The notes beneath the pieces were generated by a model. It had not been told where the DNA came from. It made no database searches and saw only the letters and a list, made by a program, of their open reading frames with translations. A DNA stretch of 64,000 nt from Pyropia yezoensis (Eukaryota > Rhodophyta > Bangiophyceae > Bangiales > Bangiaceae), in contig CM020618.1 of assembly GCA_009829735.1 (NCBI GenBank), forward strand, positions 42,422,878 to 42,486,877. The letters are read 5' to 3'. Of the stretch, positions 44,250-53,963 are shown in pieces. Position numbers and translations under genes: made by a program. The first letter of the stretch is position 1, and every line of letters begins with the position of its first letter.

Positions 44250-46002
44250 TTTCCCGGGTCCGAGGAGTCCTTAGAGGTTTCGGTCTCCAGGTCAAAGTCC
44301 GTAGGAGCTTCCCTTGCCAGAGCCTCCGTGATGCTCTGTAGGGTTGCCACTCGGATTGCGTGTACCTGTGCCTGGTCCATCTTGGAGGGTGCTCGCCGGA
44401 CAGCCCAGTTGACCGCCTTTGCAAACACCAGTCCTTGACGCTTGAGTTTCTCCTGGAGGTCCTTGGGAATGGTCGGGCACTGGTAGGACATGTGATCCTC
44501 CTTCTGGCACAGCCAACAAGACCGGAACCGCTGGTTCTTGACTTGCTTGGGGGCGACCAGGGATGGTTGCTCCTTGGAAACGAAGCCGCCCCACTTGTCC
44601 CCTGACCCCATGGGTGAGGCCTCGCCAACTGCGAGTACCGGTACAGGGCTATCACCTCCCTTATATTTGTCGGGTCCGGGCCGAACTCGCGACAACGGCT
44701 TGGGAGTTGATACCATGGGAGCTTGGAGGGCCTTGGCTTGCCGGTACTTGCCCTGGGTGTAGGCCATCAACTGCTGGAAGGTATGTTCTTGATGCTCCTG
44801 GTTGTAGTTCTCCGCATCCACTTGAAGATATTCAGGAAGCCCTTCCGAGAAGATCATCTTGAGCCTGTCCTCAGGGTAAACGTTGCCACAAGCATCGCTC
44901 ATCTCCCGGACACGACGGGCGAGCGCCTCTGGAGTCTCTTGTCTTTCCATGGTTGCCCGGTTCAGCCTGCCGACTGCTTTACGCAGAGAGTCCGCGTCAG
45001 CGTAGTTGGACAGGAGCCAGTTGACCGCCTCCGGATAACTCGCGACGGTACGTCCGACATTGTGTCCGGAAGAGTCTGGTAGAACCTGTGCAAACCGCTG
45101 TTCCGCTTCTCCGGTCATGAAGTTAACCAGGAGGTAGAGAGCCTTGCCCTCGGACACATCGTTGTCACTGCATGCCTTGACAAACCGGCGCAGGAAGGCA
45201 AAGATAAGCGCCGGTCTCTTCCAGGAAAACTTAGGATGTCCCCCGAAGCTCGGCTGCATTCGCCGGTTCAGGGACGCCATCTTCTTGGCCATCTTCCGGG
45301 TGTAACCTTGGTCTTGGTTCTCCAGCCGGTAGTTACCCCAATACGTGACCTTGTTCAGGGTGGCATCTCCCACTTGGTGGGCAGGGAAGTCAAACTCGAC
45401 TAGCCTGCGCCGGGTGGGACCGGGAGATGCATCCCAATCATATCCCTCCTCAGAGCTGGAGGAACTGGTCTCGCTGGTGCTAGAGCGACGGCGATGACGC
45501 CGACGCCTTCGGCTGCTCCGGTTACCGGTCTCGGAGCTCCCCGCCCCATAGGATGCAAGGGGAGAAAAAGCTTGGCCGGTCCCAGGAGTCGAGGTCTCAG
45601 GGAGACCCGTAGAACCAGTCACAACGGTGCCTCTGGCATCGCTAGTGCCCACAGGAAGAGGTGTATACACCCAACTGCCATGTGTGGGTCCAGGAGTAAA
45701 CACACCAGGGGCTATCCCTGGAGGTTGAGGAGTAGAACCGACAGGAGGACGACGTCTGCTGCGAGCGGACTCAAACGCCGTTGACCCCGGGGTGGCTCCA
45801 CAGGAGGAACAGCCGGAGGAACGGGAGCAGGTGGTGCTTGGCCGCCTGTGGACTCCAGTCCGCTACCGGGTGTCACACCCAGGTCTGCTTCACCCGTAGG
45901 GAGAACGCCGGGTTGGGCACCGTCCCCCGCGGTGACCAGGGATGCGTCAAGGGACGCGGGGTCTACCCCTTCGGGCACCGTCGTGCCAGGGAGGGTAGCC
46001 AT
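44243..46002 (-). pseudogene. gag: Element C gag, first copy (one-base frameshift)
   Basis: Same sequence as the second copy (50371-52131), except that one C is missing from a C-run near 45796 (GGCTCCAC instead of GGCTCCCAC). This shifts the N-terminal 65-70 codons out of frame. The change lies about 370 bp from the assembly gap, and consensus error is as likely as mutation. It encodes the capsid-like segment FAFLRRFVKACSDNDVSEG and the CCHC knuckle CWLCQKEDHMSYQC. Confidence 0.75.
44249..44255 (-). promoter_or_regulatory. -1 ribosomal frameshift heptamer, element C (first copy)
   Basis: GGGAAAC followed by GAG TAG on the minus strand. Slipping back one base opens the pol frame (GGG AAA CGA GTA GGG). 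Confidence 0.7.
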
Positions 46003-46163
46003 GTTGGTCTCTTGACAGCCACAGTCCAGTTGCCTGCGTGTCCAAAGATCGCCAGACCACAAGAGAGGGGTTGGAGAGCCAGGAATGGGATTCCCGTGAA
46101 CGGGTGCAAATAACTCCCAAACCACAGAAAAAGACAGAACAGGAACAACCCAACCGCTGCTCC

Positions 46164-46663
46164 NNNNNNNNNNNNNNNNNNNNNNNNNNNNNNNNNNNNN
46201 NNNNNNNNNNNNNNNNNNNNNNNNNNNNNNNNNNNNNNNNNNNNNNNNNNNNNNNNNNNNNNNNNNNNNNNNNNNNNNNNNNNNNNNNNNNNNNNNNNNN
46301 NNNNNNNNNNNNNNNNNNNNNNNNNNNNNNNNNNNNNNNNNNNNNNNNNNNNNNNNNNNNNNNNNNNNNNNNNNNNNNNNNNNNNNNNNNNNNNNNNNNN
46401 NNNNNNNNNNNNNNNNNNNNNNNNNNNNNNNNNNNNNNNNNNNNNNNNNNNNNNNNNNNNNNNNNNNNNNNNNNNNNNNNNNNNNNNNNNNNNNNNNNNN
46501 NNNNNNNNNNNNNNNNNNNNNNNNNNNNNNNNNNNNNNNNNNNNNNNNNNNNNNNNNNNNNNNNNNNNNNNNNNNNNNNNNNNNNNNNNNNNNNNNNNNN
46601 NNNNNNNNNNNNNNNNNNNNNNNNNNNNNNNNNNNNNNNNNNNNNNNNNNNNNNNNNNNNNNN
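46164..46663. other. Assembly gap of exactly 500 N
   Basis: The round length indicates a placeholder of unknown true size. The left edge equals position 52292 of the second copy (leader of C) and the right edge equals position 40531 of the first copy (start of the chromodomain part). Single-base homopolymer differences from the other copy cluster near both edges. Confidence 0.95.
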
Positions 46664-46882
46664 GGTCGCTGCTCACGCGGTACGGGGAGCCATCCACGTC
46701 TAGAAGAAAGGTCCAACCGTCCGTATTCAGGATCTCATAAGGTCCATCCGTCTTCGAGTCCAGCTTCCCCGGGTCTTGCTATGGTTGTCCACAAAAAACC
46801 CAGTCGCCACCACCCAGTTCCTTGTTCTTTTCCCGAAGGCCCTTGTCATAGCCCCGCTTGTATCGCTCCTGGTCTTCGAGAT

Positions 46883-49800
46883 TCACTCCTTGACTCTTGG
46901 GAGCAGGAGCTTCAGTTGTTCCAGGAACTCATCCTTTGCCTTGGGACCTGACTTCAGTGCAGGCTGGAGACCGTCTGGTATTCTTTCCAGGAAGAAGTTG
47001 GTCAGCCGCCTTGGGGTGACAAAGTCGAGTGGAGCGACTCCCGTTGTCCGGTGAACTCGGGAGTTGTAGGCTAGAGTGAGGACAGCCAGGAGCTCGTCCC
47101 AGTCTTCTTGGTGCTCCTCCACGTAGTGCCGTAGCATGTCCACTAGGGTCCCGTTGAATCGTTCCACCTGGCCGTTCGTTTGCGGGTGGTACGTCGTGGT
47201 GTACAAGTTCTTGATGCCCATCAGGTCACAGAGTCCTTGGAAGAACAGGGATGCAAACTGGGGACCATTGTCGGTTAAGACGGAGTCTGGAGGGCCGTAG
47301 GCAGCTATCCAGTACTCGCAGAAGGCTGACGTGACATCCAGAGCCGTGATGGTCCTCAGCGGGATTGCTCGAGTGAACTTGGAGAACCGGTCACAAATGA
47401 TGAGCAGGTATATGTTGCCACTGGATGTTTCAGGTAGGGGCCCCAGGATGTCCATGCTTAAGCTTGCAAAGGGCTCCGCCGCAGGGAATAGGCGTAGCTT
47501 AGAAGTCTTCTTCCTCTGGGACAACCGGTTCCTTGCACACGAAACACAAGCCTCCAGGTACTTATGGACGTCACTGGCCATGGTTTCCCAGTAATAGTGT
47601 CGTCTCATGGAAGCATACATCCGATTGATACCAGGATGTCCGGCCTGGGGAGACGAGTGCTCCAGGCGTAGGATGTCAGCTCGTAGGCCCCGGGGTACGT
47701 AGACTTGAGTGGCCCCATCGAAGGGTGATACCCGTACTAGGAGTCCGTCCGTAGACTCGGAGAAACGACTGTTCCGGTTCAGGTCCATTTGGTGGCGAAG
47801 CTCCAAGCATTGAGGATCCGTCAGTTGGGCCTCCAGCATCCGGTGAATGGTCACCGGTTGATGAGCTTCAGGTGTCTCATACAGGGGAGCGTGCCAGCCA
47901 CGTCCGACATTCGGGAGGATGAAGCAAGGTATTTCCTCCGGGATAGGACCGGTATCGGCTGCAGGAGTCCCCAGCCGGGACATGGTGTCGGCGCAGTGGT
48001 GCTCCCTCCCTGCTCTGGTGCACACCTTGTACTTGAACTCCGAAAGGCGTAGGCGCCACCGGGCGACCCTTCCTTGACTGCTGTCCATGCATAGCAGCCA
48101 CCTTAGACTGGCGTGATCCGTCCGGATGAGGAACTCTTGTTCTTCAAGATATGGCCGTAACAGGAAGCAAGCCCAGACGACTCCCAAGCACTCGCGCTCC
48201 GTCGTGGAATAGTTCTTCTCGGCTGGAGTCAAGACGCGACTGTAGTAGCCTATCGGGAGGAAGTGCCCATCAGGTTGCTGCTGGAGTAGTGAGCACCCCA
48301 CCTGGACGCCACAGGCATCAGTCTCCAGAACAAACTGGCCCTCCCGCTTGGGTAACGCCAGTACTGGAGTGGTGGTCAGGCGCTTCTTGAGCTCTTCGAA
48401 GGCCGCGGTCTGCTTCTCGTCGAACACCGGGAGTTGTGCGGGAAGCTTCTTGCTGGTAAGCTTGGTCAATGGCCGGGCAATCAGAGCATAGTCCCGTACG
48501 AACCGGCGATAGACGTTGCACATACCCAGGAAGCTCTTGAGTTCCGTCTGGGTTTTGGGTTGCCGTGCATGCCGGAGGGCCTTGATGTTCTTCTCATTGA
48601 CTCGGAGCTCCCCCGGACTCAGCACATGCCCCAGATACTCCACCTCAGTCTCAAACAGGTGGCACTTCTCGGCCTTGGGGGTAACTCCAGCCTTGGACAG
48701 GAGGGCCAGGACCTCCCGAAGGTGCTCCAGGTGTTCCGCTGGGGTCTTGGAGAAAACGATAATGTCGTCCAGGTAGACCAAACATGTTCTCCACCTTAGC
48801 CCGGACAGGATGATGTCGATGGCTCTTTGGAAGGTTGCCGGAGCATTGGTGAGACCAAAAGGAAGACGCTTGCACCGGAATAGTCCCAGGTGGCACGTGA
48901 AGGTAGTCTTGTCCTTGTCCTCGTCAGCCAGAGGGATCTGCCTGTACCCGGCATTACAATCCAGCGTCGAGAAGAGGGTGGCATCACCAAGAAAGTCGAG
49001 GCAATCATCCATCCGGGGTATCGGGTATAAGTCCTTGACTGTCATCTCGTTCAGGCGCCGGTAGTAAACGCAGAAACGGAAGTGACCGCCGGTTTTCGGG
49101 ACGACTACCACCGGGAAAGCCCACTCGCCATCAGACGGCTCAATAACATCCATCTTGAGCATCTTGTTAACCTGCTTTTCAATCTCATCCCGGCGATGAG
49201 GTCCAGCCCGACATGGTTGCATGTGCACTGGCTTAGCTTCCGGCTTGAGTTGAATCCGGTGTAGAGTGGCGTCCATCTTGCCCAGCTCTCCCGACCACAG
49301 GTGCCGATATTCCTGGAGAAGCTTCTCCAGCGCCTCCTTCAAGTCGGGAAGGAGATTTTCTTGCTTGACCTTCGGCATCCCGGGTGGTGCTTGTTCGGGT
49401 TTCGGAGTAGCGCTGCCAGCCTGCTCTTGTTTCGGAGGTACGTCTAAGGCCGTCAAGTTGGATGCCAGTTCTTGTTGCAGGTTCAGGAGGTCTTCCTTGC
49501 TCATAGCACGGGCGGATCCCCGGTAAGGCTCTGCTGTACCAACTCGGGTGCCCTTGGCGAGGGTTATTGGCTTCCGGCTCACGTTGACGATTAGCACCGA
49601 GAACGGGGTGTGCCTTTCTACCTTCTTGTGATGTCCGTGGGCCAAGTATAACCGGTGTTTCGCCAGAAATTCCTTACGTCCGTAGATCAGGCATTGACCT
49701 GCAATCCGGGTCGTTACTTGAACCTTGGTCTCCGAGCGAGGAGGTAGGAGCACCGGTTTGAAGAGATTCAAGGTAGAGGGTGGGATGCGTTCCCTCTTGC

Positions 49801-50377
49801 TCTTGGCTACACGAACCTTGGCGTCTAGATGCTCCAATACCGGTGACACAAACCCATGGTTGAACTGGACCTTCCCTTCTCCGGGTAGGATGCTCTTGAC
49901 ATGCTGCTTCTGGAAGTCCCAGCCTAGGATGAGGGGGACTGGTAGGGTCTTGACTACTAGAAAGGGAAAAAGCATTGGTTCATTGTTGACATAGATGGCG
50001 ACAGGAAGACGGCCAAGCGGTCGTAGGGTTTGACCCGAAACGTCGACGATATGGGTCCGGGTAGGCGCTCTCCAGGCATGTCGACGCCAGCCCGGAGGTA
50101 ACAGGTTCTCAGTGATGAAGCTTGGTCCAGCTCCCGTGTCAACCACCGGCGTAACAGCTTGGGGGAGGCTATCCCCCACACGCATACGAGCATTAATCTT
50201 GAGGTTTTCTTTACGCAGGACGAGCAATGTCCCCTTGAACAAACAGGGTGTCCAGGCGGCTACCGGTTGAGCGGGTAACTGCCGTCCCTTCTCCCGGCAC
50301 GCAAGGGGAGAACAGGTAGAAGTACCCTGCCGTCGGAGATTCGGGACGACACTTGGGGAGAGCGCCTGCCCTACTCG
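46883..50377 (-). pseudogene. pol: Element C pol, second copy (TGA before chromodomain)
   Basis: Same reading as the first copy, displaced by 6128 bp, including the TGA (46883-46885), the VYYR variant and all catalytic motifs. The chromodomain continuation (46664-46882) is cut by the gap. It also carries single-base length differences (a C-run, an A-run and a missing G) that break its frame; these look like low-quality sequence at a contig edge. Confidence 0.85.
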
Positions 50378-52131
50378 TTTCCCGGGTCCGAGGAGTCCTT
50401 AGAGGTTTCGGTCTCCAGGTCAAAGTCCGTAGGAGCTTCCCTTGCCAGAGCCTCCGTGATGCTCTGTAGGGTTGCCACTCGGATTGCGTGTACCTGTGCC
50501 TGGTCCATCTTGGAGGGTGCTCGCCGGACAGCCCAGTTGACCGCCTTTGCAAACACCAGTCCTTGACGCTTGAGTTTCTCCTGGAGGTCCTTGGGAATGG
50601 TCGGGCACTGGTAGGACATGTGATCCTCCTTCTGGCACAGCCAACAAGACCGGAACCGCTGGTTCTTGACTTGCTTGGGGGCGACCAGGGATGGTTGCTC
50701 CTTGGAAACGAAGCCGCCCCACTTGTCCCCTGACCCCATGGGTGAGGCCTCGCCAACTGCGAGTACCGGTACAGGGCTATCACCTCCCTTATATTTGTCG
50801 GGTCCGGGCCGAACTCGCGACAACGGCTTGGGAGTTGATACCATGGGAGCTTGGAGGGCCTTGGCTTGCCGGTACTTGCCCTGGGTGTAGGCCATCAACT
50901 GCTGGAAGGTATGTTCTTGATGCTCCTGGTTGTAGTTCTCCGCATCCACTTGAAGATATTCAGGAAGCCCTTCCGAGAAGATCATCTTGAGCCTGTCCTC
51001 AGGGTAAACGTTGCCACAAGCATCGCTCATCTCCCGGACACGACGGGCGAGCGCCTCTGGAGTCTCTTGTCTTTCCATGGTTGCCCGGTTCAGCCTGCCG
51101 ACTGCTTTACGCAGAGAGTCCGCGTCAGCGTAGTTGGACAGGAGCCAGTTGACCGCCTCCGGATAACTCGCGACGGTACGTCCGACATTGTGTCCGGAAG
51201 AGTCTGGTAGAACCTGTGCAAACCGCTGTTCCGCTTCTCCGGTCATGAAGTTAACCAGGAGGTAGAGAGCCTTGCCCTCGGACACATCGTTGTCACTGCA
51301 TGCCTTGACAAACCGGCGCAGGAAGGCAAAGATAAGCGCCGGTCTCTTCCAGGAAAACTTAGGATGTCCCCCGAAGCTCGGCTGCATTCGCCGGTTCAGG
51401 GACGCCATCTTCTTGGCCATCTTCCGGGTGTAACCTTGGTCTTGGTTCTCCAGCCGGTAGTTACCCCAATACGTGACCTTGTTCAGGGTGGCATCTCCCA
51501 CTTGGTGGGCAGGGAAGTCAAACTCGACTAGCCTGCGCCGGGTGGGACCGGGAGATGCATCCCAATCATATCCCTCCTCAGAGCTGGAGGAACTGGTCTC
51601 GCTGGTGCTAGAGCGACGGCGATGACGCCGACGCCTTCGGCTGCTCCGGTTACCGGTCTCGGAGCTCCCCGCCCCATAGGATGCAAGGGGAGAAAAAGCT
51701 TGGCCGGTCCCAGGAGTCGAGGTCTCAGGGAGACCCGTAGAACCAGTCACAACGGTGCCTCTGGCATCGCTAGTGCCCACAGGAAGAGGTGTATACACCC
51801 AACTGCCATGTGTGGGTCCAGGAGTAAACACACCAGGGGCTATCCCTGGAGGTTGAGGAGTAGAACCGACAGGAGGACGACGTCTGCTGCGAGCGGACTC
51901 AAACGCCGTTGACCCCGGGGTGGCTCCCACAGGAGGAACAGCCGGAGGAACGGGAGCAGGTGGTGCTTGGCCGCCTGTGGACTCCAGTCCGCTACCGGGT
52001 GTCACACCCAGGTCTGCTTCACCCGTAGGGAGAACGCCGGGTTGGGCACCGTCCCCCGCGGTGACCAGGGATGCGTCAAGGGACGCGGGGTCTACCCCTT
52101 CGGGCACCGTCGTGCCAGGGAGGGTAGCCAT
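50371..52131 (-). CDS. gag: Element C Gag, second copy (intact)
   Basis: 586 residues from ATG 52131 (MATLPGTTVPEG); an upstream in-frame Met at 52254 is less likely. Pro/Gly/Thr-rich N-terminus, Ser/Arg-rich stretch (RSSRRRRRHRRRSSTSE), capsid-like domain (FAFLRRFVKACSDNDVSEGKA and neighbours), CCHC knuckle CWLCQKEDHMSYQC and an acidic tail ending Gly-Asn-Glu-stop in the frameshift signal. The capsid-like part is clearly related to that of element B. Confidence 0.9.
   Translation of the reverse strand: MATLPGTTVPEGVDPASLDASLVTAGDGAQPGVLPTGEADLGVTPGSGLESTGGQAPPAPVPPAVPPVGATPGSTAFESARSRRRPPVGSTPQPPGIAPGVFTPGPTHGSWVYTPLPVGTSDARGTVVTGSTGLPETSTPGTGQAFSPLASYGAGSSETGNRSSRRRRRHRRRSSTSETSSSSSEEGYDWDASPGPTRRRLVEFDFPAHQVGDATLNKVTYWGNYRLENQDQGYTRKMAKKMASLNRRMQPSFGGHPKFSWKRPALIFAFLRRFVKACSDNDVSEGKALYLLVNFMTGEAEQRFAQVLPDSSGHNVGRTVASYPEAVNWLLSNYADADSLRKAVGRLNRATMERQETPEALARRVREMSDACGNVYPEDRLKMIFSEGLPEYLQVDAENYNQEHQEHTFQQLMAYTQGKYRQAKALQAPMVSTPKPLSRVRPGPDKYKGGDSPVPVLAVGEASPMGSGDKWGGFVSKEQPSLVAPKQVKNQRFRSCWLCQKEDHMSYQCPTIPKDLQEKLKRQGLVFAKAVNWAVRRAPSKMDQAQVHAIRVATLQSITEALAREAPTDFDLETETSKDSSDPGNE
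50377..50383 (-). promoter_or_regulatory. -1 ribosomal frameshift heptamer, element C (second copy)
   Basis: GGGAAAC then GAG TAG. The pol frame is open from here with no ATG for a considerable distance (the pol frame near 50242 begins with TTG, not ATG), so frameshifting is the natural way to express pol. Confidence 0.75.
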
Positions 52132-52322
52132 GTTGGTCTCTTGACAGCCACAGTCCAGTTGCCTGCGTGTCCAAAGATCGCCAGACCACAAGAGAGGGGT
52201 TGGAGAGCCAGGAATGGGATTCCCGTGAACGGGTGCAAATAACTCCCAAACCACAGAAAAAGACAGAACAGGAACAACCCAACCGCTGCTCCCAAATGTC
52301 TCTTCTCAAACACTCTAATCAA

Positions 52323-52340
52323 TCCCCTGCTGCTCCACCA
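52323..52340 (-). other. Primer-binding site of element C
   Basis: TGGTGGAGCAGCAGGGGA on the minus strand, four bases inside the 5' LTR. Identical to the sites of A and B. Confidence 0.7.
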
Positions 52341-52344
52341 AATA

Positions 52345-52915
52345 TGCGGTATAAAACTCGATCCTCTCAGACACGTGTCTATATCCCTCGGGGGAAAGGG
52401 ACAGGTAACATAGAAAGGGGAACTACGAGAATGGTATGCCTGTTGCCTCACGTGCCTGCTCGCAGAGCAAACAGATACGCACGGTAGTGCACACGGGGAA
52501 GAGGAAAGCAAACGCGCAGTTGTCTTTTTCCTGAGGGCGCGGGCCAAGGGCGCCTCGCTGTCCCTCTTAACGTGCATCTGGGGGAGCCTCGGCACGTTGG
52601 CCAGGTAGCCCCCCCATAACCCCGAGTGGCCCCGACCCGAGTCTAACCTCGTCAGGTCGGGGGCCACTATCACTACTAATTCTATTCCCACTCACTAATC
52701 TCACACTCAAATTCTCTCAAATCAAGTCCCTCACAAGTCTGCAAAAACCCATCAGCAATCCCTCTCTCACGTGTCGATAGCGTAGTCCACCGCATCCCAG
52801 TGCCGGGCACGGGCCACGGCCGCCAACCATCACCACACGGCGGGCGTGTTCTGGCACCTGGTGCCCTCTGGTTGTAGTCCCGGGTCGGCGCCAAGTCGGG
52901 GCCAGGGATGCTACA
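52345..52915 (-). repeat. 5' LTR of element C
   Basis: 571 bp, ending CCGCA on the minus strand. Flanked outside by GTGCA. One base different from the 3' LTR. Confidence 0.9.
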
Positions 52916-52920
52916 GTGCA

Positions 52921-53510
52921 CTCGGTATGATAAACCGAGAGGCCGACCGGCCGAACGTATCCACCTAGCTTGGTTGTCCAAGCTATCGTGGATGATTCCT
53001 AAGCTCAAGGGTGCCCTTGACAGAACACAACTTCGATACAAGAAGAACTTCGACGCCCGGCTACGGGTGTGCAACGCAACCCTGGTAACTGGTGACTGGG
53101 TCTATATCAGACACCAGAAGTTCCGAGGGAACAAGCTCATGCAACCGGTCAAGGGACCGTACCAGATCTTACACAGAGATGATCGCTCTGTCATGCTGCT
53201 CTCCGATACGGAGATACAACGCATCAACATCAATGATGTGACACCTGCTCCGAAGCCGGAACAGCCTCAGCCGGTACCGGCCGGGTTGCTAAATGAAGCT
53301 CTTACAACCCACCGGTCAGATGACCCGGTGGGACCGGATGGGATTCCATACCAAGTAGAGAGCGTGGTCGGACACACCGACCCGGACCTACCAGGACCCT
53401 GGTACGTCAAGGTTATGTGGGTCGGATACGACTCACCCACCTCGGAACAGGCGGCAAATATACCCCGCCAACTCCTCATGCCTTACATGAGGCGACGACG
53501 CCTACTGTAA
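52921..53510 (+). CDS. pol: Element A pol, integrase C-terminus and chromodomain-like end
   Basis: Continues the pol frame of 33560-37136 after element C. It contains the RTQLRYKKNFDARLR segment, the GPY-like module (VKGPYQILHRDDRSVML) and a chromodomain-like end (ESVVGHTDPDLPGPWYVKVMWVGYDSP). It ends at TAA 53508-53510. No stop interrupts it. Confidence 0.85.
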
Positions 53511-53963
53511 CAACCCAACCGACAACGACTTCGGCTGTTGGGGGGTGAGGCTATACCTACTAAGTAGGGTGTCACATGGTTACGGCAGACTTAGGTTTCT
53601 AAGTCGAACCAAGCTTAGGTAACTAAGTAGATCCAAGCTTAGGTAACTAAGTAAATCCTGAACCTTAATAAGTTAACTTAAAGGTAAAGGCTAACTCCGG
53701 TGATATCGAAGTAACTAGGGAGCTTACAAGGGAGGATAACCTCCCCAAGCCAAGACACAAAGTAAGGGAGGATGACCTCCCCAGGCAAGAACCATCCGGA
53801 AGAAGTTGGACGGGAGGCAATGCACCACTGAGCCAGAAGGGGTACTCCCCAGGGCAGCAAACAGAGGCAAGCAATGCCCCCAAAGGGGATGAGTTTATAC
53901 TCACTACTACCCGGCCACCATAAGGGCCACCGGGTCCCTCTCCCGTACAAACAATAACACTCC
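53511..53963. repeat. Hairpin-rich spacer between convergent pol and antisense ORF of A
   Basis: Contains three tandem units of about 24 bp, each with a small hairpin: ACTTAGGTTTCTAAGT at about 53589 and CTTAGGTAACTAAG at about 53614 and 53638. CCTACTAAGTAGG lies just upstream. The run 53590-53700 is AT-rich compared with its surroundings. It would be a natural place for transcripts from both sides to end; that role is inference. Confidence 0.6.

Larger units (their letters stand above)
37137..52915 (-). mobile_element. Ty3/gypsy element C (chromovirus-like), inserted in integrase of A
   Basis: 15,779 bp as assembled, in the opposite orientation to A, with perfect target duplications GTGCA (37132-37136 and 52916-52920). 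The 571-bp LTRs differ at one base, the youngest pair in the window. The order on the minus strand is LTR, PBS, gag, pol, then a 500-N gap, a second gag and pol, an antisense ORF, a purine tract and LTR. The two gag-pol copies are offset by 6128 bp and practically identical. This is either a tandem element sharing a middle LTR hidden in the gap, or an assembly duplication. Confidence 0.85.
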
